Shown: positions 1 to 9,320 of the stretch, piece after piece
How the letters are laid out: each line of letters starts with the position of its first letter
How positions within the stretch are numbered: the first letter of the stretch is position 1
Origin: Zancudomyces culisetae
Lineage: Eukaryota > Kickxellomycota > Harpellomycetes > Harpellales > Legeriomycetaceae
Direction: 5' to 3'
Length of the DNA: 16,138 nt
Assembly: GCA_001969505.1 (NCBI GenBank)
Contig: LSSK01001928.1
Coordinates: 1 to 16,138, forward strand
The notes under the pieces: model-generated
Database searches by the model: none
Told to the model about the DNA's origin: nothing
The model's input: the letters and a program-made list of their open reading frames with translations, nothing else
Translations under genes and position numbers: made by a program

Positions 1-338
1 ACAGATATACTAGATACGTTGAAAAATGGGTTATACACCCATTTTTTGTGTTTTTGTTAATTCCTTTCAAGCTATATTGAAATCAACTCTAATAATCTAT
101 TTTTGGTTCAGGCTACTTTGTGCATCTGTTAATGTTTTGTAATACTATGTGAGTAGGATGCCATCTGATACTCAACAACACGCCATCCAGGATAGCCGAT
201 AACGAGGTACGGACAACCAAGAAGCCAGTAAAGGTCAAAAGGATAACAATCAGGTTCAGAAGTAAACAGGGCTTTGAAGAAAGAGATCAAGAAAATCTAG
301 GAAACTCAATCGAGCCCAGTTCTCTTGATCAAACCAGT
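1..338. other. 5' flank of the bromodomain gene, possibly partly coding
   Basis: The stretch holds a perfect 9-base inverted repeat at 22-30/38-46 (AAAAATGGG, 7-base loop, CCCATTTTT). From 153 to 338 there is no stop in the frame of the bromodomain gene, and the predicted peptide contains the basic/beta-type run KPVKVKRITIRFRSK, much like GIKIKINL just after the ATG at 339. This suggests that coding continues upstream. A donor-like GTGAGT at 149 and a CCAG acceptor ending at 190 would join an ATG at 132 to this frame. The upstream ATGs at 26 and 158 open only short frames (26-142 and 158-202). No promoter element is clear. Confidence 0.4.
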
Positions 339-1823
339 ATGGCAGTAACTGAAAAGAGTAGTGGGATAAAAATAAAAATAAACCTATCAGCAGTAAAGAG
401 GCTATATCCTGAGTTTTCCTTGAGCAAAAATATCAGGGAAAGCTACAATAAACTCACAAACTCTATTCCTGCCACAAGGAAGCGTATGGATGTAAACCAA
501 AATGGATATGCTCCACGTGGTAAGAGACTGAAACTAACATACGAAGCTCCGAAGAACCGAGAAGAGTGTGTAGAGAAATCGCGGGATATTAATAAAGCAA
601 TGCTGAAGATTCTGCGAAAGCTCAATAAGAAGGATGAATATACGATGTTTCAAACGCCTATGAGCCCTAAACAAACTCAACACCACCCAAAGATCAGCAA
701 AAACCCTATCAGTTTAGAAATAATGAAAAAAAGGGTTGAGAGGGGGAAATACAAGCAGATCGAGCAGTTTAAGGCAGATTTTGTGTTAATGTGTAAAAAC
801 TCAAAAAGACAGAGCCACCCTAATCGTAAATATTACGAATACATACAAAGAATGTTGGAGTTTGGGCGCAAACTGATAAAAAAGGAAATAGAAAAGCAAA
901 AACTATGGGTGTTGGACAATGATCACACGACTGAGCCTATTGACGTGCTGAAGAATGAAGCCCTGGTTGCTGATACGCCTCATGTCAACAAGATTTATAA
1001 AGATTGTTCATTTACAGAGCATAGTAAACAAAAACCATCAATTTCAAGCAAAAAAGTGGCAGATGGGCCAAGTACCAAACCCACAGTGCTACCAGATGGA
1101 TCTTTGGATCCTTCATCTATAGATTTGCTCTCCAAACACCCAAACCACTATATGTACAACAACTTTTTTGTGGATCCACTCTCAAAGTTCTATAATAGCA
1201 AACACGATTCTAACCGAAATAATACAACCACACCTCATATTGATCTGGGTCCTAAACACAGCTCTACACTTTCAAATCCCCTACTATCAATTGTTGGTGA
1301 TGATTTGGGGCTTCAATACCTTATTTCGCTTAGATCTTTTCTAGGCAACTCTGGTGATGCTCTCCCGCCCATTCTGGATACCTTTTTTTCAAAGAAGTCA
1401 AACGAACTATCAAAGGGTGCGTTTGAATTTGTTTCTGCTGCTTTGGACTGCCTCAATCCCACATCATCACCAACTTCACGATCCACTCCACGGAAAAAAG
1501 TCGATTTTCCCGAGTTTGGTGTTTCCGATCTACCAGCACTGGTATCTCCTGAACACACTCAGCAACCATTTCAGTCACCATCCTCAAACCACTCGTCACA
1601 CTCGCAAGTATGTTCAACTGATTCAGAACTAACAGAGTTTCTGTCTTCCTGCAACCATGCACATCCCTCTACACCAACGTCTGCACCTCGCTGTATTATC
1701 GAGGATGTCCCTCGTACTTTGTCATCAATCTCTGAGCTATTGACTCAATTCTCCACCTCTGGCGATCCTGATTACAAGGGGTTGGAGGTTCAGCTAGCCA
1801 AATTGGCGTGTCATCTTTTGTGA
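339..1823 (+). CDS. Bromodomain protein, BRD7/BRD9-like, with degenerate acetyl-lysine pocket
   Basis: Bromodomain proteins of the BRD7/BRD9 group are chromatin readers found in SWI/SNF-type remodelling complexes in the nucleus. The frame encodes 494 residues from ATG 339 to TGA. Residues about 80-182 fit a BRD7/9 bromodomain: an FQTP at 104-107 stands where BRD9 has its FxFP shelf, KNPISLEIM (121-129) matches the KHPMDFGTM segment, and FKADFVLMC (144-152) followed without gaps by a YY pair (165-166) matches the B and C helices. The conserved Tyr-Asn of the BC loop is Gln158-Ser159 here, and the ZA loop between 104 and 129 has no tyrosine, so normal acetyl-lysine binding is doubtful. The N-terminus is very basic. 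The second half (from about 230) is rich in Ser, Thr and Pro and looks disordered. The frame is open upstream to 153, so ATG 339 may not be the true start. The family call is fairly sure; the complex it belongs to is inference. Confidence 0.8.
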   Translation: MAVTEKSSGIKIKINLSAVKRLYPEFSLSKNIRESYNKLTNSIPATRKRMDVNQNGYAPRGKRLKLTYEAPKNREECVEKSRDINKAMLKILRKLNKKDEYTMFQTPMSPKQTQHHPKISKNPISLEIMKKRVERGKYKQIEQFKADFVLMCKNSKRQSHPNRKYYEYIQRMLEFGRKLIKKEIEKQKLWVLDNDHTTEPIDVLKNEALVADTPHVNKIYKDCSFTEHSKQKPSISSKKVADGPSTKPTVLPDGSLDPSSIDLLSKHPNHYMYNNFFVDPLSKFYNSKHDSNRNNTTTPHIDLGPKHSSTLSNPLLSIVGDDLGLQYLISLRSFLGNSGDALPPILDTFFSKKSNELSKGAFEFVSAALDCLNPTSSPTSRSTPRKKVDFPEFGVSDLPALVSPEHTQQPFQSPSSNHSSHSQVCSTDSELTEFLSSCNHAHPSTPTSAPRCIIEDVPRTLSSISELLTQFSTSGDPDYKGLEVQLAKLACHLL

Positions 1824-2740
1824 TGATTTTTTATTTTTACCCATTTTGTGTTTCAATCTTTGCATTTTTGAGGATGTTAGTAAACAAACCTGCATTTAAG
1901 AGCATGGTATTTATTTTGTATTGTATAGAGTTCATTATTGTAAGGCTAGTTTGAATACTGTATGCCGTTAATAATATAGAAAAGTGTCAAACCAACAAAC
2001 ATGTACTTCCAGTTTTGGTTTGTAGTGAAATTGGTGCGACATGGCTGTTGTTGGTATCAAGTAATAAGAAAAACAGAGTACAACCCTAAAATTTAACAAT
2101 AGCACAGTATGTAGATACTAGTTAAATATTTTGCAATACTATTCCCCAAGAATTCTATTACTGTGGATAGTCAACTCAAATGTGTATTATTCATCAGCGT
2201 ATTCTTAGACCGCTATCCTTGTCATCACACTAAAATATAAACACCTTTTTATTTTCCACAAATAATTGAGCCAAACTGGGTATAGTAATTTATCAGCTTG
2301 CACAAAATAGGTAAAAAATGCACATTTTGTTTGCAAGTACCACTTTAGGCTTTAATTCAATTTAAAGCTTTGAAAATATATCAACAGTTAATCTTCTGAC
2401 CAATTTACTTTTTCATGAATAAAGAATATTTTTAATAAAAACCAGACCTTTAAATTAATTATTAGTTAATTCACCCCCCCCCCATTTTCGTGCTCATAAT
2501 ACACTCTTGTGCTTTGGTATGTACATTTACCAATATTCCGATAGTTTTCAGTATATTCATTATACTTTTGACATACCGATACGTTTTGATATATAATCCC
2601 ATAGCTTCCCTCCTAATTTAAAAACCAACCTTATATACTTTTAAACTTAACAATAAGCTATTTATATTGTATATATTAAAACCTCGTGTCCATCTCAACT
2701 ACAATATCTCAAAAATCTCACAAGTTTTTTTATAGTTACA
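1824..2740. other. Intergenic, AT-rich, no gene seen
   Basis: About 0.9 kb separates the bromodomain stop from the F-box/ankyrin start. I see no coding frame of note on either strand. It contains AATAAA at 2418-2423 and 2434-2439, which could serve a long 3' UTR of the upstream gene, a run of ten C at 2474-2483, and TA-rich stretches at about 2590-2600 and 2662-2680 that could hold the promoter of the next gene. Confidence 0.6.
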
Positions 2741-3544
2741 ATGAGTAAACAAACGAAAATAACCTTTAACCAACTCACTGAAGAAATTGCGTTCCGAATA
2801 CTTTCATACTCTGGCGATCCTTGTTTATCAACACTTACCAGGAATTTTTATAATGCTGTGGATAATTCAAATTTGTTAGGGCCCTTAATTCAGGAGACTT
2901 TTAAGAAATACAAAAAAGACCATGAAAAAATATGTAATAACTACTATAGATATGGTTATTATGAATCCAATGTACAAGATCGATATTCCAAAGACCTAGA
3001 TATGTATAAAAATTATCTAACTTTTCTCAAAAGATATCCATCAATTGCGAAGCACGAGTTAATATCTATAGGTTTACTGTCACGTTTTAACAGAATCCCG
3101 TACTCAAGGTTGTTAGATTTTGCAACATCACAGAAATGGAATAAAACTGTTGAAAAACTTACCTCATTTTATGTAGTATACGATAAAAATGGCAACAAAA
3201 TTCTATTTGAGAACACAAATTTGCTTGAGGGGTACAAATTTGTGATAGAATATGATCGATACAACACAGAGGACGAGTATTTTCAAAGTATAGCTATCCA
3301 GACGAAAGATTACTTAGCAGTTCCTCTGTTCTATACTTATTTTCAACCGAATTACAAACAATTCTTGACTTGGCATTTCTCTGACAATGTGAAAACTTTC
3401 AAACGATGTTTTAGCAAAGGTAGTGGTTTCAGTGTGCTGTTTTACTATTACAGCAATTCCGTGAATTTTGAAGCCGAAGGATTAGATGAAATCAAGCAAG
3501 TTCTAAAGCTGTACAACATACCTATTGATACCTCACATATCTAG
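2741..3544 (+). CDS. F-box-like N-terminal part of an F-box/ankyrin protein (267 aa to an in-frame TAG)
   Basis: The frame starts at an ATG with A at -3. Residues about 7-45 resemble an F-box: a hydrophobic LTEEIAFRILSYSG segment followed by a short helix ending in RNFYNAV. F-box proteins bring substrates to SCF (Skp1-cullin) ubiquitin ligases, and fungal F-box/ankyrin proteins often place the F-box at the start. The remainder is an aromatic, Tyr/Lys-rich helical region that I do not recognise. The frame ends at TAG 3542-3544, but the same frame is open immediately behind it through to 6508, where the ankyrin array begins. I infer that this is the first third of one gene. The break could be a nonsense mutation, a sequencing error, read-through, or an unrecognised intron covering the stop. 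The F-box call is tentative because the motif is weak. Confidence 0.6.
   Translation: MSKQTKITFNQLTEEIAFRILSYSGDPCLSTLTRNFYNAVDNSNLLGPLIQETFKKYKKDHEKICNNYYRYGYYESNVQDRYSKDLDMYKNYLTFLKRYPSIAKHELISIGLLSRFNRIPYSRLLDFATSQKWNKTVEKLTSFYVVYDKNGNKILFENTNLLEGYKFVIEYDRYNTEDEYFQSIAIQTKDYLAVPLFYTYFQPNYKQFLTWHFSDNVKTFKRCFSKGSGFSVLFYYYSNSVNFEAEGLDEIKQVLKLYNIPIDTSHI
3542..3544 (+). other. Single in-frame TAG between F-box and ankyrin parts
   Basis: The codon lies in the frame of the 2741 ATG. The 14 codons from 3545 to 3586 and everything after them up to 6508 contain no other stop. Frame-preserving introns that would remove the TAG include 3500-3544 (GTTCTA...TCTAG, 45 bases) and 3511-3585 (GTACAA...CTAAG, 75 bases). 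Both have donors poorer than those of the other introns in this window. Confidence 0.85.
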
Positions 3545-3604
3545 GAAAAGGATAAAAATCTCAAAAATCAACTAGAAAGTCTAAGGTTGTCTGACAATCT
3601 CATT

Positions 3605-6508
3605 ATGGGATATTATCTAGTGCACAAAATCTACAATGCCATTTCACTCAATCGACTTGACATTATGTTGTACATGATAGACATTAAGTATAAATTTGAT
3701 TTTGAATATATAGTCACCGAACTTGGTACCAACGATTTCATGAAAATGAAACTCCAAAAGTTTAATGTAATGACAAAAGAGATCAACTTGGGTTTGAACC
3801 AGGTGTATCTCTTTTCTATTTACATTTCGATTATAGGAAATCGGCCAGGATTAACAAGAGCTTTGATCAGCCACAAGTTATTTGAGACCAATAAGGAACT
3901 GGTGTTTGATGTGGTTGCAATAACTCACGATATTGATCTTCTCACTAGCGTATATTTGAAGTTGGAGTATTCTAAAGACAGAATAAGCACCCTGTTATCA
4001 AGAGTATACTATTCAGATGATATAACTCTGTTGATAAAGCTATTGAATGCTGGTGTGAACGTTATTGAACCAAAAAACTATGCTCTACGAATTGCATGTA
4101 GTAACCTTGAGCTAAAACTGGTAGAAAGGTTATTTGAAATGGGTGCTACATTGGAGAAAAATGAGAATTGTTGTTTGACTGAAGTTGTGAGAAACAAAGG
4201 CTACCAGATCCTGAATCGATTGTTTCCAGGAAAACAAATAACTATATCACCGGACGATAAGGCAGATATTAGCAATTTCAAACAGATACTAACATTCCTA
4301 TGTGACCATTGCGAGTTTTTTACTTTTGAAAAAAAGTGTATAGGTTACAAGACAATAGTTGACCTACTTTCCAATGGCGAGATTAATGATCTACTTGAGA
4401 AAATTGATATTGAGTTGAAACTGTTATTCTACAATAAGAAATATAAAGAACATTATAGCTATTTGGTAATATTGAGAGAACTTTTAGTTTCGATTATAAA
4501 CAATACACCTGCTATTGCTCAAGCAGAAACGGATCAGAAAGCTAGAATATTAGCAATTATCAATAAAGGAAATCAGTCTAATAATGTGAACGACGAGTAT
4601 TATCAACAAATACCAAAAGAAATAGATGTTTTGAGGCAGAATATACTAAAAATACTCGTAAACCATGGGCTTGGAGCAAAACACGACGGTACAAGCGTGG
4701 TATTACAACATGTACCCAAAACTATCTGTAATTTGCAGCCATTTATTGAAAATGGTGGAAATTTTGAAAAACATTGTGACAAGATGATTACAATAGCATG
4801 TGAATTCAATGATATTGCGCACTTGGAATATTTGTCGTTTGCAGGGGTTGGTTTCAAAGATATATCTGACTGTATCAAGATAGCATGTAAAAACAATAAT
4901 TTGGAAATTGCAAAGCTGTTGCTTAGCAAGGATGATTCCTTTAATGCTAACGAATGTGGATTTGTACATGCAGTTGAACACAAGAACTGTGAGCTGGTAG
5001 CTTTGCTTTTTGATAATGGGATAGGCGTTTCGTACAATTCGACAGAATTGGCTGATATGGCTTGTGAACTTTATAGTATAAACTTAATTTCCACGCTACT
5101 TCGCCTTGGTTTCGATATAAAGCAAGATTTGTTCAACGGTCTGGAAATTGCCTGTAAAAACAACAGTCTTGAAATTGTCAACTTTTTACTTGAAAAGGGT
5201 GTGAATATAAATTATGAAACATTCCGTGGGTTCCAGTATGCTTCTAACGCTGGAAATACTGAGTTAGTTCAGACTCTTGTAGATAGACGTGTACAGCTCT
5301 CATCGGTCAAACCTGCTTTTAATGTATTATTGGATACAGTAAACAACAATAACACTGAACTATTTAAACTCTTGTCTACTAATGGTGCAAACCACTCGTG
5401 TATTGATAACGAGGCAATTAAAAAAGTGGTTTCCAACCAGAATATTGAAATGTTGAGAATTATAAACACAAAAACTTATGATAAGCTTGGTTATGCTTCC
5501 ACTGACTATTCTGAATTGTTTAGAACAGAAAACAGAGAGCTGATTATAGCACTGCTAGAGTACCGCGTCAAACCGATAAATTGTTGTAAAAGTGGGTTTT
5601 ATGAAGCGTGTGTTGCAAATGATACATATATCGCCAAACTTATTTTGAGCGTAGACTCAAAATTATGTGTTCATACTGAAAGCTACTATAAGGTTATTGC
5701 AAAGAATGATAATAGAGAAATAATGAATGGAATATTGAACAGAAATGACTACTACTATCACGATGATAGACGTGGTAAAGTACTTCGAAATGCTTGCGGA
5801 GCTAATAGTATGGGTATGCTCAACTGGTTTCTAAATAAAGGGTTGAATGTTTCATTATTTAAACAGAATGGGATAAAAGAAGCATGCCAAAATAATAATC
5901 TTGAAATGGTTAGATTGCTAATAAAACATGGTGCTAAACTAGATAATGAAGAATATACCGGAATACCTGAAGCAGCCAGTCACGGAAATGTCGAGATCAT
6001 CGAATTACTTCTAGAACATGGTGCGAAAGTTGAGAATACAACGTACAATGGGCTTAGAGAATCACTCGAAAACAAAAAGTTTGGTAGCTTTGAAATTTTG
6101 ATGAATAATGGTGCATGGATACCTGAACTAGTTCCATATACACATATTCTCAAAAAAACATCGACAGTCCTATCTCCTGTGTTTGGTGACGCTGATCTGA
6201 CAAGGAATATTACAAAATTCGTTTTTGATAGGGCTATAAAAACCATAAATATTGATAAAACTAACAATTCAGGCGGAAGAAATACTGTGATACTTGTCGA
6301 GTCCTTTATTTTGTTGGAGACATTCCAAGAAAATAGAAAAGATATTGCAGAACTCTTACTGAAATGTGGTTGTAGTTTGGATGGTGTACTAAATCAGTGT
6401 ATTATGGCTGCAATCGCATATAAAAATAAATCCCTACTACAGTTGATATTTGATTATAATGATAGTCTAGATGAAACGATAAGAAATGAACTATTTGCAC
6501 TTTTATAA
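3605..6508 (+). CDS. Long ankyrin-repeat protein (C-terminal part of the F-box/ankyrin gene)
   Basis: Ankyrin repeats form stacked helix pairs that bind other proteins. Here they would be the substrate-binding arm if the F-box head is translated with them. The first ATG behind the internal stop is at 3605 and gives 967 residues; the frame itself is open from 3545. I count at least about 16 repeat-like units, most clearly those coded at about 4871-4925 (IACKNNNLEIAKLLL), 5135-5210 (GLEIACKNNSLEIVNFLLEKG) and 5871-6060 (units around EACQNNNLEMVRLLIKHGA and EAASHGNVEIIELLLEHGA). The canonical TPLH start of a repeat is replaced by G(F/I)xxAC, with an Asn-rich turn. The region at 4240-4640 is less repetitive. 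No introns, signal peptide or membrane segments are seen. If the TAG really stops translation, this part would need its own promoter or initiation and may be a pseudogene remnant. The open frame of nearly 3 kb argues against old decay. Confidence 0.8.
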   Translation: MGYYLVHKIYNAISLNRLDIMLYMIDIKYKFDFEYIVTELGTNDFMKMKLQKFNVMTKEINLGLNQVYLFSIYISIIGNRPGLTRALISHKLFETNKELVFDVVAITHDIDLLTSVYLKLEYSKDRISTLLSRVYYSDDITLLIKLLNAGVNVIEPKNYALRIACSNLELKLVERLFEMGATLEKNENCCLTEVVRNKGYQILNRLFPGKQITISPDDKADISNFKQILTFLCDHCEFFTFEKKCIGYKTIVDLLSNGEINDLLEKIDIELKLLFYNKKYKEHYSYLVILRELLVSIINNTPAIAQAETDQKARILAIINKGNQSNNVNDEYYQQIPKEIDVLRQNILKILVNHGLGAKHDGTSVVLQHVPKTICNLQPFIENGGNFEKHCDKMITIACEFNDIAHLEYLSFAGVGFKDISDCIKIACKNNNLEIAKLLLSKDDSFNANECGFVHAVEHKNCELVALLFDNGIGVSYNSTELADMACELYSINLISTLLRLGFDIKQDLFNGLEIACKNNSLEIVNFLLEKGVNINYETFRGFQYASNAGNTELVQTLVDRRVQLSSVKPAFNVLLDTVNNNNTELFKLLSTNGANHSCIDNEAIKKVVSNQNIEMLRIINTKTYDKLGYASTDYSELFRTENRELIIALLEYRVKPINCCKSGFYEACVANDTYIAKLILSVDSKLCVHTESYYKVIAKNDNREIMNGILNRNDYYYHDDRRGKVLRNACGANSMGMLNWFLNKGLNVSLFKQNGIKEACQNNNLEMVRLLIKHGAKLDNEEYTGIPEAASHGNVEIIELLLEHGAKVENTTYNGLRESLENKKFGSFEILMNNGAWIPELVPYTHILKKTSTVLSPVFGDADLTRNITKFVFDRAIKTINIDKTNNSGGRNTVILVESFILLETFQENRKDIAELLLKCGCSLDGVLNQCIMAAIAYKNKSLLQLIFDYNDSLDETIRNELFALL

Positions 6509-6568
6509 GTTTATTTTTGCATTTTCTTTATACATTTTTTTAAACTACATTTACTGAAGCTAATCGCA

Positions 6569-6574
6569 AATAAA
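6569..6574 (+). terminator. Candidate poly(A) signal of the ankyrin gene
   Basis: AATAAA on the + strand, 61 bases downstream of the ankyrin stop codon. Confidence 0.5.
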
Positions 6575-6910
6575 TACAACAATTTGCCGTTAGTGGCTAA
6601 ACTCAATTTACATGCGGAAAAGTAACATACGTGGTTTCAGCTGTAAACTCAAATCTCATTGTAATTTGAACTAGGTAAACACATACTACCGAGTATTTCT
6701 ATTGATACTTACTTTGTCAGGTTTATAGCCTCTAGGCGAGTTGTTTTAATCAAGCTACTTGTACTCACGGATGTGCTAATACTAATATAGAAAGCTTTAC
6801 ACATATTATAACTTTCTACATCTTCCAACGAACCCTCATCATTTTGTCAAAGCTATAATGAAAATCAGACTTTCACCAAGAAAAATCTAGTCAAAATTCA
6901 CTTTGTTGAT

Positions 6911-6916
6911 TTTATT
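6911..6916 (-). terminator. Candidate poly(A) signal of the transporter gene
   Basis: AATAAA on the - strand, 58 bases downstream of the transporter stop codon. Confidence 0.5.
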
Positions 6917-6973
6917 TAAAAAAAAAAAGTTACATATAAAGCAATAAATAATGTTAATATATAAATAATAAGC

Positions 6974-9320
6974 TTAAAATTGTGGGTTAGATCTAGAACC
7001 ATAAAGCACATAAAGCAAGGAGCCCAACGTTCCAAAAATTAGAGTTGATATTCCTACAAATATCACAACTACGGAGCCAATTTTCTCAACAATGTTGCAG
7101 GATCTCCAACCATATAAATGAAGATAGCAAGCTGCTGGGATGATATACAGTGCAAAGCTGGAGCTGAATATGGATAGCGTGTTGAATACAGCAAACGAGC
7201 GAGGTATTACAACAGCGCAAAAAAGAACTCCAAGCCACAAGCAGGATCTGAGTGCAATGCGGAGAATTTTGAGCGAAACTGCTCGTCGAGCAACGACTAT
7301 TCGATGCATGTTAAATGCCGTTTCCCAATCAAATGAAATAACATAGAAATATATTGGCACCATTATGATTGCGTGGAAGAGAATAAATGGATACGTAGCT
7401 ATTGTTAGAGGATTGTATGGGTGTTGGTAGGGAACATTGGCTATTGACCCTCCATCCCCAATGTAGTAGTAAATGCCAGAACCAAAGAGAGCATAAACCA
7501 CCGACATTGCCAGCGATCCAAACAGTAGAACTACGGGCCAGCTTTTAGGGAACAACATGTTTTGTTGAATGATTGGGTGTATCGGGGTGCCACCAAATGC
7601 ATATGCTGCACATCCTAGGGTTACCGGAAATCTGATTGAAATAAAGGTGGTGTTAGGAATCGGACTATTTGTGCTGCTAATTCTGATCCGTGACTGGTCA
7701 TAATAAGCCTCAAGCACCGAAGTAAAGTCAAAATTGCCTCTAATAGTAAAACCCATTATCGCCAACATAATCATCGCTATAACAGCAAATATTCCGCCCA
7801 GTACTCCTATCTTGGCAAAGTTTATAAATCGCTTGAACACCACAAAGAGAAACAAGACACCAGTAGAAAATATAAGCATCCAAAGCCTAACATCCAAGCT
7901 TTCGTGGTTCACCGAAAATAGTTTGGTAGATATGGCACCGATTACATTCAAGAATGAGACGCACGATGAGATAATGTAGATGTTGTCTATGAAAAGGGTA
8001 AAAATATACCCTGATCTCCCAAACGCTAGCTTGGCTACATCGTGTAAGTTTCTAGCACTAGGACCTCTATTTTTTGTTGGTACGTGTTATGGGTACAGAT
8101 TAGTATGGCGGATTTAAATAAACCATAAACATATATAAACTAAAAGGCGAGAAATAATAGCCTGTTAAATACTTATTATTTAACAAAATTGTTAGTCAAA
8201 AGACTTACTGGTTGAATTGAACACATTGAAACACCATAGCACCGGAAATAATCGAGACTATTCCAGTGAAAAATATTATAAAAATAGTAAACCAGCCGCC
8301 AGTGGAAAAGGCAAAGGGAAGTTGCAAGGCTCCTGAAGTCATTCCTACACATCTAGTTTTACAAAAAAAAATTTTGTTATTTTGAGACCCTGTACGATTT
8401 TGGACTGAATTAAAAAAAAAATAAGAGAGGAAGAGCTAGAGATTGAATATAAGCGTATTACTTACATGTACAACAAAACAGTAGAGTATGTGGAAAGCGG
8501 TGCTTTGGCAGGCGATATATATTGCTGTCCATCGTTGAAAAAAAACTCTTGATCATCAACAAAATCGGTACTTTCTTCAGATACTCTTCCTGCATTATCA
8601 AGTTCTCTGTAATCATCGTTCTTTTTATCAAAATTGTTATCGTTTATTATGTCCTTAAGTTTTGATAGCCGCTTGGATTTTTGAAGTCTGATTGTGTTTC
8701 CTGAATTTCCAACTGAATCGCTTTCCATTGCACCTCCAGAATTGCTATTATTATACGCTCCTGTATTCATTTCAGAATCATCAAAAGGTGAAAATCTTGC
8801 GGGAACACCACCACCCAACTTTTTAAGATTGATATTGTCATATTCTGTGTTATGATAGCTACTATCATCGAGTATGCTTTTATCGAGGTACTCTTTATTA
8901 TGGCCAACTAGAGTATCCGATGTGTCTATTTTAAATAAAATTCATAAAGTTAGGTTGGAAGTCTTCTAGTAGCGATTCTTGAAGGTAAAGGGGAACAAAA
9001 AAGGCTTAAGCTAATTACGATTATTGTTCATCATTGGGTGTGAACTTTCACCGAGCTTGGACACGCCAGAATGTAAATCTATACTCTGAGACCCATCCCT
9101 ACCTTCGGCAAGGTCTATTAAATGGTTGTGCCAATATTTTAGCATTGTTCAAACCTGGCAGAATCAGATGAAAGTTTCGCTACAATTGAGCAGATAAAGA
9201 TGCTCAATTGCAGCAAAAGCAAACTAGAAAAATACTAATAACCTCACCTTTATTCCTTGTTGAGCCTCTACGCCCTCTTTCTGCTCGAACGTTTTCTGGG
9301 CTACTTATTTGAGTACTCAT
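6974..9320 (-). CDS. AAAP-family amino acid transporter, vacuolar AVT-like, five exons
   Basis: AAAP proteins move amino acids across membranes by proton exchange or symport; the fungal AVT members sit in the vacuole. My model is complement of 6974-8066, 8209-8352, 8466-8925, 9019-9114 and 9248-9320. It gives 1866 bases, 621 residues plus stop, with all phases closing. Donors are GTAAGT (twice), GTGAGG and GTAATT; all acceptors end in TAG. Residues 1 to about 205 are hydrophilic and Ser/Asn-rich, as in Avt1. The core starts near 210 with the family motif VGMTSGALQLPFAF...GGW, then NLHDVAKLAFGR, and I count about 11 hydrophobic segments to the C-terminus, the family norm. The start ATG at 9320 (MSTQISSPENV) is the first that fits exon 1. 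The length is close to yeast Avt1 (about 600). The 96-base exon 2 has the same phase at both ends and could be skipped, giving 589 residues. The family is sure; vacuolar location and substrate are inferred. Confidence 0.85.
9019..9114 (-). other. Predicted 96-base cassette exon (exon 2) of the transporter
   Basis: The acceptor is TTTAATAG ending at 9115 and the donor is the weak GTAATT beginning at 9018. It encodes 31 full codons in an open frame (LAEGRDGSQSIDLHSGVSK...) plus split codons at both ends, in the hydrophilic N-terminal tail. Both ends are phase 1. Exons 2 and 3 both begin with AC, so joining exon 1 to either one restores the same GAC (Asp) codon. Confidence 0.6.

Larger units (their letters stand above)
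6509..6973. other. Convergent 3' region between ankyrin and transporter genes
   Basis: The two genes end facing each other. AATAAA on the + strand at 6569-6574, 61 bases behind the ankyrin stop, and AATAAA on the - strand at 6911-6916, 58 bases behind the transporter stop, are good candidates for the two poly(A) signals. I see no gene in the stretch. Confidence 0.6.

Noticed and set aside
22-46. Hairpin with a T run that looks like a bacterial rho-independent terminator
   Set aside because: The window is eukaryotic by intron content and gene families, and the stem is AT-rich with only three G-C pairs, so a terminator role is not supported.
37-1854. Similar ACCCATTTT(TT)GTGTTT strings at 37 and 1839 flanking the bromodomain gene, as possible target-site duplications
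   Set aside because: They are low-complexity, not identical, and there is no mobile-element gene or terminal repeat between them.
7140-7979. Plus-strand frames within the transporter gene
   Set aside because: They are opposite membrane-segment codons of the transporter and show no protein-like pattern.
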